A stretch of DNA of 12,602 nt from CAWJEL01 sp964647255. GTDB taxonomy: Bacteria; Chloroflexota; Anaerolineae; CG2-30-64-16. The position numbers and the translations under genes are program-made. This document shows positions 6,586 to 12,602 of this stretch, in pieces; within the stretch, counting starts at the first letter, position 1, and the number at the start of each line of letters is the position of its first letter. The notes beneath the pieces were generated by a model. The model was not told the origin of the DNA and searched no databases. It saw nothing but the letters and a program-made list of their open reading frames with translations. The DNA is taken from positions 1 through 12,602 of the forward strand of contig CAZYGI010000095.1 of the NCBI GenBank assembly GCA_964647255.1, read 5' to 3'.

Positions 6586-6710
6586 GAGCACCCTGAGCGA
6601 AGGGCCGCATCGGTCCGCGGCCCGCAGTCGAAGGGCGCCTTGTTGGGAAGCTCGCTCCGCGCCCTTCAACTGCGCCGGGGTCCCCTACCCCGGCTCCGCT
6701 CAGGATGCTC
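6586..6710. repeat. 125-bp cloverleaf-shaped inverted repeat
   Basis: Two inverted arms, each with its own internal hairpin. Outer arms 6586-6602 and 6694-6710 (consensus GAGCAYCCTGAGCGRAG, 15/17 pairing). Inner arms 6624-6638 and 6659-6673 (GCAGTYGAAGGGCGC, 14/15). Hairpin in the left arm: GGGCCGC (6602-6608) with GCGGCCC (6617-6623). Hairpin in the right arm: GCCGGGGT (6674-6681) with ACCCCGGC (6687-6694). The pieces abut, so the folded form is a cloverleaf. It fills most of the gap between the ABC gene start and the lipoprotein stop and could act as a terminator or mRNA stabiliser. No gene was seen in this gap (6555-6726). Confidence 0.8.
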
Positions 6711-6726
6711 TGCTTGATTGGCGCTG

Positions 6727-7392
6727 TTACTTTATCACGCCGATTTCCGCCAACCCGCCCACCTGGAGGAACGAGTCGGTGTAGGCAATGACGCGCAGCG
6801 TCGTGTCAAGATAGACGTTGGAGCGCAGCCGGCCGGCCCAGCCGATGGAATCGCCCAGCTTGCGATACGGGTAGCCGCTGACGCCCGCCAGCTCCGCGCC
6901 CTGCTCGGTCTTGCCGGCGTAGCTGATCAACGTGCCGGGGATCTTCTCACCCTTCTTGATGTTGTAAGTCGTCGCAACCTTGTAGCGATAGGCCGGCTGG
7001 TCGGGGAACGTCGCCTGCGCCGGCGACGCGTCGTGCACCGTCACCTGGATCGTGCCCACGGTCTGGAGGCGGCTGGCGTTGGCGGCGACGATGCGCTGGG
7101 TGAGGACGACGTCCACGCCCGCGGCGGGTGTGCCCTTCCAGTCAAGCGAATCGCCGGGTTTCTTGACCGCGCGCTGATCGGCGATGATCACTTCCGCGCC
7201 CGCTTCGCTGTAGCCCGTGTAGCGGATGTCGGTCCCGGGCACGCTCTCACCCATCGCGACGGTCTGCTCGGTCGCGCCGCTGTAGGTCAGCGTGTCGCGG
7301 GCGCTTGAGCCGAAGCCGCACGCGGCCAGGGTCAAGGTTAAGGCCAAGGCTAAGGCCGAGATGATCGGGCCGGGCTGTGTTTTATGCGCCAT
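6727..7392 (-). CDS. Lipoprotein with a duplicated extracytoplasmic domain
   Basis: A 221-residue predicted lipoprotein of unknown function. The signal peptide has a hydrophobic core of alternating Leu with Ala or Thr (14-22) and the lipobox LAAC with C25 as the lipidation site. The mature part contains two related units of about 75 residues. Unit A (about 46-119) has GESVPGTDIRYTGYSEAGAEV and KPGDSLDWKG; unit B (about 145-219) has GEKIPGTLISYAGKTEQGAEL and KLGDSIGWAG. A shared beta-rich fold arising by internal duplication is likely. The start is the ATG at 7392, with a perfect AAGGAGGT site (7398-7405) five bases away; the longer frame upstream to 7485 is rejected because it would bury this site. 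A weak -10-like TATAGA lies at 7418-7423. I do not recognise a named family. Confidence 0.85.
   Translation of the reverse strand: MAHKTQPGPIISALALALTLTLAACGFGSSARDTLTYSGATEQTVAMGESVPGTDIRYTGYSEAGAEVIIADQRAVKKPGDSLDWKGTPAAGVDVVLTQRIVAANASRLQTVGTIQVTVHDASPAQATFPDQPAYRYKVATTYNIKKGEKIPGTLISYAGKTEQGAELAGVSGYPYRKLGDSIGWAGRLRSNVYLDTTLRVIAYTDSFLQVGGLAEIGVIK
7324..7359 (-). repeat. Hexanucleotide repeat coding for the signal-peptide core
   Basis: Six 6-nt units of the plus-strand form GGYYRA, two of them degenerate. On the coding strand each unit gives a Leu-Ala or Leu-Thr dipeptide, building the hydrophobic core of the lipoprotein signal peptide. Gain or loss of a unit would change the core by two residues without a frameshift. 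Confidence 0.7.
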
Positions 7393-7470
7393 AGTGAACC
7401 TCCTTGTGTGCGAACGATCTATACAAAAAACCACCGTCGGATCATCTAACGCATCGCCATCTACGTCACT

Positions 7471-7574
7471 GTAGGGGCGAGGCATTGCCAGGTGAGTTTG
7501 GGTCTACTACGGCCTGGCCCCGGCGGAGATCACATGGGTTGAGACAAATCGTGGACCGAATGCCTCGGCCCTAC
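7471..7574. repeat. 104-bp element with 16-bp terminal inverted repeats
   Basis: GTAGGGGCGAGGCATT (7471-7486) pairs with 7559-7574 in inverted orientation with one mismatch in 16. Inside lies a smaller inverted pair, GCCAGG (7487-7492) with CCTGGC (7513-7518). There is no coding capacity, so it resembles a miniature or decayed non-autonomous element. Its right end supplies the TAG stop codon of the PrsW-like gene. Confidence 0.6.
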
Positions 7575-8761
7575 CTCGTCACCCGCGCCAGCCGCCGCGG
7601 GATGAGGGCCAGGGCAACGATGACGCCGAGGCAAAGCGCACCCAGGAACACGGTCAGCATCACGGTGAGCAGGCTGCCGATCAGCGCGGCGCTTCCACCG
7701 GCCCCGACCAGCCCCAAGCCGGCCAGGCTGATGCTTAACGCACAAAAGTTCCAGGCCCCGTGGAGCGCCATCGCCAGCAGGCCGAGCCCGGCCGCCCGCA
7801 GCCACCGCCGCTCCGCCAGGCCCGCTTGCCAGGCCAGGCCGCCGATCCCGGCCGCCAACGCGTGCATCCCCGCCGCGGCCACCCGCATCAGCATCGTGCC
7901 CCACCAGGCGCCGCCAGCAGCCAGCGCCAGGGAGCCGTTCGTCGCGCCTTCCAACAGAGCAAAACCTGCGCCCGCCGCCGCGCCGAACAAGAAGCCGTCC
8001 AGGCGGGACACGGAGCGGCCGGCCGCTATGACGAGCGGGACGGCCAGGCTCTTCGCCAACTCCTCGATAAACGGGACAACCACGCAGCCGCCGACCAGGA
8101 CGACCAGCCACGTTAGGGGCGAGCGTGCCAGCGATGCCAAAAACCGCTCGTCGAGGCCGCCGCCTGACTGCATCCCGTCCGCCAGCCGTTGAAGCTGTGC
8201 AAGCCAATCGGGCCGGGCGATGCCGAGATAGATCGCCGCCGCCAGGAGCACCAGCAGCGCCAGGAGCGACTCGGCGACGATCGCCAGGCCGGTGCCGCCC
8301 AGCCCGCCCCAGGCCAGGCTGCCCATGAAAGGCCGCCGCGTGACCGCTCCACCCCCGCGCCGCGCGGCGCCGACGATCCACGCCAGCACCAGGCAGGCGC
8401 CCGCCGCGCTTGCCGCGACGTGCAAGGGCGCAGCCAGCCAGCCAAGATCGCGCATCAGCGCCGCCTGCCCGGCGCCCAGCACGAGCGCCAGCGCCAGGAG
8501 CCACCACCCCCAGCGCGGGAAACTCGCCGCGCGGCTGGGCGATCCACGCCACGCACGCCAGCCGGCGCCGGCCAGGATCAGCCCCAGCCCGACGCCGACC
8601 GCGCCGAACGTCAGCGCCAGCGCGCCGGTCCGGGTCAGGCTCGCGCCGGGATCATTTCGCCCCAGCCAGGCCATCGCCGCTAGAGCGATCGCGCCGACCA
8701 CCCCACCCGCCGCGGCCAGGAGCCCGGCCGCCATCGCACTCCCCAAAATTACTTTACGCAT
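7571..8761 (-). CDS. PrsW-family intramembrane metalloprotease
   Basis: A 396-residue polytopic membrane protein with about nine or ten hydrophobic segments. The catalytic-type motifs of the PrsW family (PF13367) appear in order: PFIEELAKS with the EExxK signature (233-237), GFALLEG (E271), MHALAAG (H300) and ALHGAWNF (H334), numbered from the ATG at 8761. In Bacillus subtilis PrsW cuts an anti-sigma factor; no sigma/anti-sigma pair is visible here, so the target is unknown. The usual Glu-Asn of the second motif is Glu-Gly. The N-terminal third is an additional low-conservation membrane region. An upstream ATG at 8767 adds two residues, but AAGG at 8768-8771 is correctly spaced only for 8761. 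The stop codon lies inside the terminal repeat of the 7471-7574 element. Confidence 0.85.
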   Translation of the reverse strand: MRKVILGSAMAAGLLAAAGGVVGAIALAAMAWLGRNDPGASLTRTGALALTFGAVGVGLGLILAGAGWRAWRGSPSRAASFPRWGWWLLALALVLGAGQAALMRDLGWLAAPLHVAASAAGACLVLAWIVGAARRGGGAVTRRPFMGSLAWGGLGGTGLAIVAESLLALLVLLAAAIYLGIARPDWLAQLQRLADGMQSGGGLDERFLASLARSPLTWLVVLVGGCVVVPFIEELAKSLAVPLVIAAGRSVSRLDGFLFGAAAGAGFALLEGATNGSLALAAGGAWWGTMLMRVAAAGMHALAAGIGGLAWQAGLAERRWLRAAGLGLLAMALHGAWNFCALSISLAGLGLVGAGGSAALIGSLLTVMLTVFLGALCLGVIVALALIPRRLARVTR

Positions 8762-8767
8762 GGACAT

Positions 8768-9072
8768 CCTTAACAGCCGTCACCCTGAACGGGTCAACAG
8801 CTCAACGCACAGCGCCACGAACCGTCAGAACAGGGTCTCGTTGACCGGACGAGATGCTTCGCTGGTCCATCCGGGCGTAGCACCTTGCCACCGAGAATCT
8901 GAAGAGTCGTGGTGGCAACTTCAGTCGCTTTTTGGTCGGCGACAAACGACTGAAGTCGTTACTGCGATCCATCAAGTCCAACATGGCGAGGTAGTAGGTG
9001 CGGCCAGCGTTGACTGGCCAACCCGCTCAGCATGTCTTTTCCACAAAGACAGAAGCCAAACCAAACGACTCG
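8768..9072. other. Hairpin-rich intergenic region without a gene
   Basis: No credible coding sequence. Three inverted repeats are visible: TTGCCACC (8885-8892) with GGTGGCAA (8911-8918), 8 bp perfect; ACTTCAGTCG (8918-8927) with CGACTGAAGT (8947-8956), 10 bp perfect; and GGCCAG (9002-9007) with CTGGCC (9014-9019). The first two abut. Further left, ACCCTG (8782-8787) with CAGGGT (8831-8836) and GGTCAAC (8792-8798) with GTTGACC (8840-8846) interlock like a pseudoknot. It lies downstream of the helicase and upstream of the PrsW-like gene. It may be fragments of dispersed repeats; no clear T-tract terminator. Confidence 0.5.
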
Positions 9073-11511
9073 CTAGCTTCCGGCCTCCAACAGTCTCTTC
9101 AAGATCATCGCCGCCGCCTGTTTGTCCAGCGGTTGGTTGAAATTGCCGCACTTCGGGCTTTGTACGCAGCTCGGACAGCCGTCGGCGCAGGGGCAGCCGC
9201 GGATCGCATCCAGCGTGGCGGCCCACAGCTCCGGCAGCAGATCGAACCCCTTCTCTGCGATGCCGATCCCGCCGGGAAAGCCGTCGTAGATGAAAATCTG
9301 CGCCGCGTCGGTGTCGGGGTGCCGCGGGGTGCTCAAGCCGCCGATATCCCACCGGTCGCACATCGCAAAAAGCGGCAGGATGCCGATCGCCGCGTGCTCG
9401 GCCGCGTGGATCCCGCCCAAAAAGTCGAGCCCACGGCGGGCCAGCTCCCGCGGCAGATCTTCGGGCAGATCCCACCAGACCGCGGCGGTCTCATATTCGG
9501 CCAGCGGCATTTCCAGCGGCGCATCTTCGAGCACCTCGTCGCTGAACTGCCGCAGCCGGCGGTAGCCGATCACCTGGCTCCGCACCCGAACTTGCCCCCA
9601 ATACGCAAACACGCTGCCCAAGTTGCGATGGCGCTGCGAGCGGACGATCTGCACGTCGTTCAGCTCGCGCGGGGAAGTGTAGTAGTCCGCAGCGACGGGC
9701 GAGACAATCGCGTGGCGCAGGTCGGCGTTGTATTCCGTCACGCGGTACGACTCGCCCTGGTGCAGGTAGATCGCGCCGGGATGCACGCGCTGGGGCGCAG
9801 TTGTTGCGCTCAGCTCCTCGATCATCCGGTAATTCTCGGCGGCGTTGAGCACCGCGAAGCGGTCGCCCTGCGCATCCCGCAGGCTGACGCCCTCCGCCGG
9901 GTAGTCGCGCCGCGCGTACACCCACTTCTCGCCCGTAAAACGCAGCACCTGATCGTTCTCCAACCCGATCATCGCGTCCACGAAGCCGGGACCGAACAAC
10001 GCCTCGTCGTCGTTGAGACCAGACAGGTTTGGCAGACCTGTCAGGTCTTCGCCGCTCACCCGCAGCGGCGTCTCGTGTGCGGCGCAGGGCAGATGGCGGC
10101 GGAGGACGTGGACGTTGTCGGGGTCGAGCAGCGCGTTCTCGTGCGGCCGGCCTAGCAGGTCGTCCGGGTGGCGCAGGTAGTATTGGTCGAGCGGGTTTGC
10201 TGTGCCGATCAGCACCGCCAGGGAGGGATCGCTCCCGCGGCCGGCGCGGCCGGCCTGCTGCCACAGGCTGGCGATGGTGCCCGGATAGCCGACCAACAGC
10301 GCGGCGTCGAGCCCGCCCACGTCCACGCCAAGCTCGAGCGCCGTGGTCGCGGCCACGCCCAGCAGCCGGCCGCCGAACAGCTCGCGCTCAATTCGCCGGC
10401 GCTCCTCCGGCAGGTAGCCCGCCCGGTACGCAGCGATGCGATCCACGAGGTCGGGCTGCGTCTTGCGCAACGACTCGCGGGCATACCGCAGCAGCAGCTC
10501 CGCCAGGACGCGAGCGCGGGTGAACGCGATGGTGCGCACGCCCTGTCCCACCAGCGCGGTGAACAGGTCGTTCGCCTCGCCGTTCGCGCTGCGCCGCGCG
10601 GTCTTCGCACGATCCACGAATGGCGGATTCCACAGCGCAAAGGTGTGCGGCCCGTGCGGCGAGCCGTCATCGGTCACCACGGTCGCCTGCAACCCGGTCA
10701 GCAGCTCGAAGTGCTCGGCCGGATTGGCGATGGTGGCGGAGGTGGCAATGAAGATGGGGGCCGGGGGTTGGGGACCGGAGGAAGCATGGACAGGCGCTCC
10801 AGGCGCCAACCCCTGGCCCCCGGCCCCTGACCCCTGGCCCCCGATCCCCGATCCCTGATACAACGCGGCCACCCGCCTCAACCGCCGCAGCACGCACGCC
10901 ACCTGCGAGCCGAAGACGCCGCGGTAAGTATGTGCCTCGTCAATCACAACGTATTTCAGGTGACGGAAGAATTCGGCCCAGAGCGGATGGTTGGGCAGGA
11001 TGCCGGCGTGCAGCATGTCGGGGTTGGTCAACAACACGCGGGCCTGCCGGCGGACGCGCGCCCGCGCGGCCTGGGGCGTGTCGCCATCGTAGGTCGCGGC
11101 CAGCGGGTTAATGATGCCGTCGCCCGCGGCCTTGACCAACGCCTGCCATTTGCCGAGCTGATCCTGCGCCAGCGCCTTTGTCGGGTAGATGTAAATCGCC
11201 CGCGCCAGCGGATCGGTTGCGAGCGCCTCCAGCACCGGCACGTTGAAACAGAGGGTCTTGCCGCTCGCCGTCGAAGTGGCGATCACGACGTGCTGCCCGG
11301 CCAACGCCGCGTTGATCGCCTCGGCCTGGTGGGTGTAGAGCCGTTCTGCGCCGGTGGTGACGAGCGCACGCTGCACCGGCGGGCTGAGCCGCCGGTCGAG
11401 CTTCCCGTAGCGCGGCGCCCGCGCCGGCAGCGTGCGGACGTGCGCCAGTTGGTCGGCATAGCCGCGCCCGCGGCGCAGGGTGTTCAGGAAGGCAGGTGGA
11501 TCGAAGGTCAT
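9073..11511 (-). CDS. DEAH-box helicase with C-terminal cysteine cluster (YprA/MrfA, DUF1998 type)
   Basis: An 812-residue superfamily 2 helicase of the group containing Bacillus YprA/MrfA (mitomycin damage repair) and yeast Hrq1. Motifs: YTHQ (59-62), Walker A ATSTASGKT (78-86), DEAH (191-194), TSAT (257-260), ALELGVDVGG (391-400), motif VI QQAGRAGRG (418-426). The C-terminal domain ends with a zinc-type cluster of cysteines, C773, C775, C779, C782 and C788. The length is slightly above typical, owing to two repeat-derived inserts: residues about 219-251 between LRRVAALY and PIFIATSATI, and about 487-499 between PLRVS and DDEALFGPG. Both keep the frame and lie in probable loops, so activity is likely retained. 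The start is the ATG at 11511. No ribosome binding site is visible, and a promoter only 11 nt upstream suggests a nearly leaderless mRNA. Confidence 0.92.
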   Translation of the reverse strand: MTFDPPAFLNTLRRGRGYADQLAHVRTLPARAPRYGKLDRRLSPPVQRALVTTGAERLYTHQAEAINAALAGQHVVIATSTASGKTLCFNVPVLEALATDPLARAIYIYPTKALAQDQLGKWQALVKAAGDGIINPLAATYDGDTPQAARARVRRQARVLLTNPDMLHAGILPNHPLWAEFFRHLKYVVIDEAHTYRGVFGSQVACVLRRLRRVAALYQGSGIGGQGSGAGGQGLAPGAPVHASSGPQPPAPIFIATSATIANPAEHFELLTGLQATVVTDDGSPHGPHTFALWNPPFVDRAKTARRSANGEANDLFTALVGQGVRTIAFTRARVLAELLLRYARESLRKTQPDLVDRIAAYRAGYLPEERRRIERELFGGRLLGVAATTALELGVDVGGLDAALLVGYPGTIASLWQQAGRAGRGSDPSLAVLIGTANPLDQYYLRHPDDLLGRPHENALLDPDNVHVLRRHLPCAAHETPLRVSGEDLTGLPNLSGLNDDEALFGPGFVDAMIGLENDQVLRFTGEKWVYARRDYPAEGVSLRDAQGDRFAVLNAAENYRMIEELSATTAPQRVHPGAIYLHQGESYRVTEYNADLRHAIVSPVAADYYTSPRELNDVQIVRSQRHRNLGSVFAYWGQVRVRSQVIGYRRLRQFSDEVLEDAPLEMPLAEYETAAVWWDLPEDLPRELARRGLDFLGGIHAAEHAAIGILPLFAMCDRWDIGGLSTPRHPDTDAAQIFIYDGFPGGIGIAEKGFDLLPELWAATLDAIRGCPCADGCPSCVQSPKCGNFNQPLDKQAAAMILKRLLEAGS
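10016..10048 (-). repeat. 33-bp in-frame palindrome in the helicase gene
   Basis: Arms AGACCAGACAGGT (10016-10028) and ACCTGTCAGGTCT (10036-10048) pair at 12 of 13 positions around a 7-nt loop. On the minus strand the loop reads CTGCCAA, the same as in the terminator at 4411-4441, and the adjoining GACAGG and CCTGTC match as well. The length is 11 codons, so the frame is preserved; it encodes most of residues 488-499. Confidence 0.75.
10753..10857 (-). repeat. Heptanucleotide block in both orientations inside the helicase gene
   Basis: On the coding strand seven 7-nt units of consensus GGGRYCR (10807-10855) are followed by a short palindromic spacer and then three 7-nt C-rich units in inverted orientation (10753-10773). 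Runs GGGGCCGGGGG (10757-10767) and CCCCCGGCCCC (10817-10827) pair perfectly. The block encodes a Gly-rich then Pro-rich loop with a 7-residue period (QGSGxGG twice). The repeated G-runs fit a G-quadruplex motif. Confidence 0.8.
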
Positions 11512-11522
11512 AAGCGTGAGCT

Positions 11523-11550
11523 ATTGTAGCCCAATCCCTGGCTGCGTCAA
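11523..11550 (-). promoter_or_regulatory. Promoter of the helicase gene, nearly leaderless
   Basis: On the minus strand TTGACG (11545-11550), a 16-nt spacer and TACAAT (11523-11528). Only 11 nt separate the -10 box from the ATG, so transcription should begin about five bases before the start codon. This fits the lack of a ribosome binding site. Confidence 0.65.
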
Positions 11551-11618
11551 CCCACCCCGCTTCCGAGGACGCCGCGCCGACGCCCTGGGCTTTTTGACTC
11601 GCAGGCTGCGAATACTCG

Positions 11619-11640
11619 TGCTATAATCGCAGTCACGTGA
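11619..11640 (+). promoter_or_regulatory. Extended -10 promoter of the YidE-like gene, with palindrome at the start site
   Basis: TGCTATAAT at 11619-11627 is a perfect extended -10; no good -35 lies at 16-18 bp, and TTGACT at 11594 is 22 bp away. The perfect 8-bp palindrome TCACGTGA (11633-11640) sits at the expected transcription start and could be an operator half or chance. The promoter is back to back with the helicase promoter. Confidence 0.55.
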
Positions 11641-11665
11641 TCAGACCTTCGAAAGGCATCCCTCT

Positions 11666-12602
11666 ATGCAAACACTCCTTGCTGAACAGATGTTTGTCCT
11701 GTTTGCTATTTTGGCTCTGGGCTCGTGGCTGGGGTATCTGTCATTTCGCGGGGTATCGCTGGGCGGGGCAGCGGTCTTCTTTGTCGGCCTTGCGTTCGGC
11801 CATTTCGGGCTGACGATTCCGAAACCGGTGATGGACCTGGGTCTGCTGTTGTTCTTGTATGCGGTGGGGCTGCAAGCCGGGCCGCGCTTCTTCCGCACGT
11901 TTCGCAAGCAGGGGCGCGTCTTCGTGATCGTGGCCGGCGCAAGCGTTCTGGCCGCGGGATTGGTCACTTTTGCGGCGGCGCGCCTGATGAAGATCCCGTA
12001 TGCCGTGGCCGCCGGGATGTTCACGGGCGCAGTGACCAACACGCCGTCACTGGCCGCCGCCATTGATGCGACGAGCCGGATTGATCCGGCCCAGGCCGCC
12101 AGCGTATCCGTGGGCTACGGCATCGCCTACCCGTTCAGTGTGGTCGCGATCACCATGCTGATCCCGCTGCTGCCGAAGCTGTTGCGCCGGGATGTCAAGA
12201 CGGCCGAGGCGGAGTGGGAGGCCGCGCAGCAGGCCGAGCAGCCTGCGCTCGCCAAGCGGCAGTTCAAGGTCACCAATCCGAATCTGGACGGCAAGCGGCT
12301 GGTCGAGCTGGATACGCACCGGCTCACCCAGGTCAACATCTCCCGCGTGATGGTGGGGGGCGAGGGCGCGGCCAGCCAGGTGGTCGCGGCGACGCCCGAC
12401 GTGGTGCTGCACGTGGGCGACATCGTGCTGGCGGTGGGCGCCGAAGACGAACTGGAAAAGCTGCGGCTGCTGGTCGGCGAGGAGGTGCAGGTGTCCATGG
12501 AGGCCAACACCCGCGCGATCAGCCGCGACCTGGACGTGACTGAGGCGTCGCTGGCCGGTAAACGGCTGATGGACCTGCGCATCTGGGACCGTTACAGCGT
12601 CG
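11666..12602 (+). CDS. YidE/AspT-type membrane transporter with RCK_C domains, N-terminal part
   Basis: The first 312 codons of a putative transporter of the aspartate:alanine antiporter-like family; the gene runs off the right edge. Such proteins normally have two copies of a membrane domain flanking two TrkA-C (RCK_C) regulatory domains, about 550 residues in all. Seen here: the first membrane domain (about 8-173) with DLGLLLFLYAVGLQAGPRFF (57-76) and GMFTGAVTNTPSLAAA (117-132); a charged linker (174-197); a first RCK_C domain (about 198-275), KVTNPNLDGKRLVELD onward; and the start of a second (from about 285, ISRDLDVTEASLAGKRL). RCK_C domains usually bind small ligands that gate transport. 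The start is the ATG at 11666, with a GAAAGG site nine bases upstream. The substrate is unknown. Confidence 0.9.
   Translation, partial: MQTLLAEQMFVLFAILALGSWLGYLSFRGVSLGGAAVFFVGLAFGHFGLTIPKPVMDLGLLLFLYAVGLQAGPRFFRTFRKQGRVFVIVAGASVLAAGLVTFAAARLMKIPYAVAAGMFTGAVTNTPSLAAAIDATSRIDPAQAASVSVGYGIAYPFSVVAITMLIPLLPKLLRRDVKTAEAEWEAAQQAEQPALAKRQFKVTNPNLDGKRLVELDTHRLTQVNISRVMVGGEGAASQVVAATPDVVLHVGDIVLAVGAEDELEKLRLLVGEEVQVSMEANTRAISRDLDVTEASLAGKRLMDLRIWDRYSV

Noticed and set aside
5481..6587. 368-codon plus-strand frame opposite the ABC exporter
   Set aside because: Gln/His/Arg-rich antisense shadow without any motif; the exporter on the other strand is complete with all ATPase motifs.
7393..7485. N-terminal extension of the lipoprotein frame
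   Set aside because: It would place residues before the lipobox signal peptide and bury the perfect AAGGAGGT site that serves the ATG at 7392.
8762..8767. Upstream ATG for the PrsW-like gene
   Set aside because: The AAGG site directly abuts this ATG; spacing is right only for the ATG at 8761.
8850..8960. tRNA-like fold in the hairpin-rich gap
   Set aside because: The hairpins lack the T-loop, anticodon-arm and acceptor pattern of a tRNA.
10756..10773. CRISPR or phage-like origin for the repeat blocks
   Set aside because: Units are only 7 nt with no spacers and no cas or phage genes are near; they are simple tandem repeats.
11594..11599. TTGACT as -35 box for the YidE-like gene
   Set aside because: The spacer to TATAAT would be 22 nt, outside the workable range; the extended -10 explains the promoter better.

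Overview
This GC-rich window holds ten protein genes, two of them cut by the window edges. It reads like a bacterial chromosome from a GC-rich phylum, and I favour Chloroflexota. The reasons are a secreted protein ending in a C-terminal FLPLAVKKR tail, ABC exporter and helicase subtypes that I associate with that phylum, and an abundance of short tandem and palindromic repeats. No rRNA, tRNA, CRISPR, transposase, integrase or phage gene was seen. The phylum call is inference from sequence style, not a database result.

Layout, left to right: the N-terminal part of ftsH (-); a DedA-family membrane protein (+), divergent from ftsH; a class I SAM methyltransferase and a hemerythrin-domain protein forming a tight two-gene operon (-); a secreted alpha/beta hydrolase (+); a single-polypeptide ABC exporter (-); a lipoprotein with a duplicated domain (-); a PrsW-type membrane protease (-); a DEAH-box helicase of the YprA/MrfA type with a C-terminal cysteine cluster (-); and the first half of a YidE/AspT-type transporter (+), divergent from the helicase. 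These are mostly housekeeping, envelope and stress functions. No single pathway unites them, although FtsH, PrsW, DedA and the lipoprotein all act at the membrane.

The striking part is the repeat landscape. Three short repeat blocks lie inside reading frames and keep them open: a 9 x 7-nt array in the methyltransferase, a block of 7-nt units in both orientations in the helicase (also G-quadruplex-prone), and a 33-bp palindrome in the helicase. The palindrome shares its core and loop with the terminator hairpin after the hydrolase gene. A fourth period-7 array forms the shared 3' end of the convergent dedA and methyltransferase genes and supplies both stop codons.

Intergenic regions hold a 125-bp cloverleaf-shaped inverted repeat (6586-6710), a 104-bp element with 16-bp terminal inverted repeats whose edge provides the stop codon of the PrsW gene (7471-7574), and a hairpin-rich 300-bp gap (8768-9072). 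Clear sigma70-like promoters were found for ftsH, dedA, the hemerythrin operon, the hydrolase, the helicase (nearly leaderless) and the YidE-like gene.
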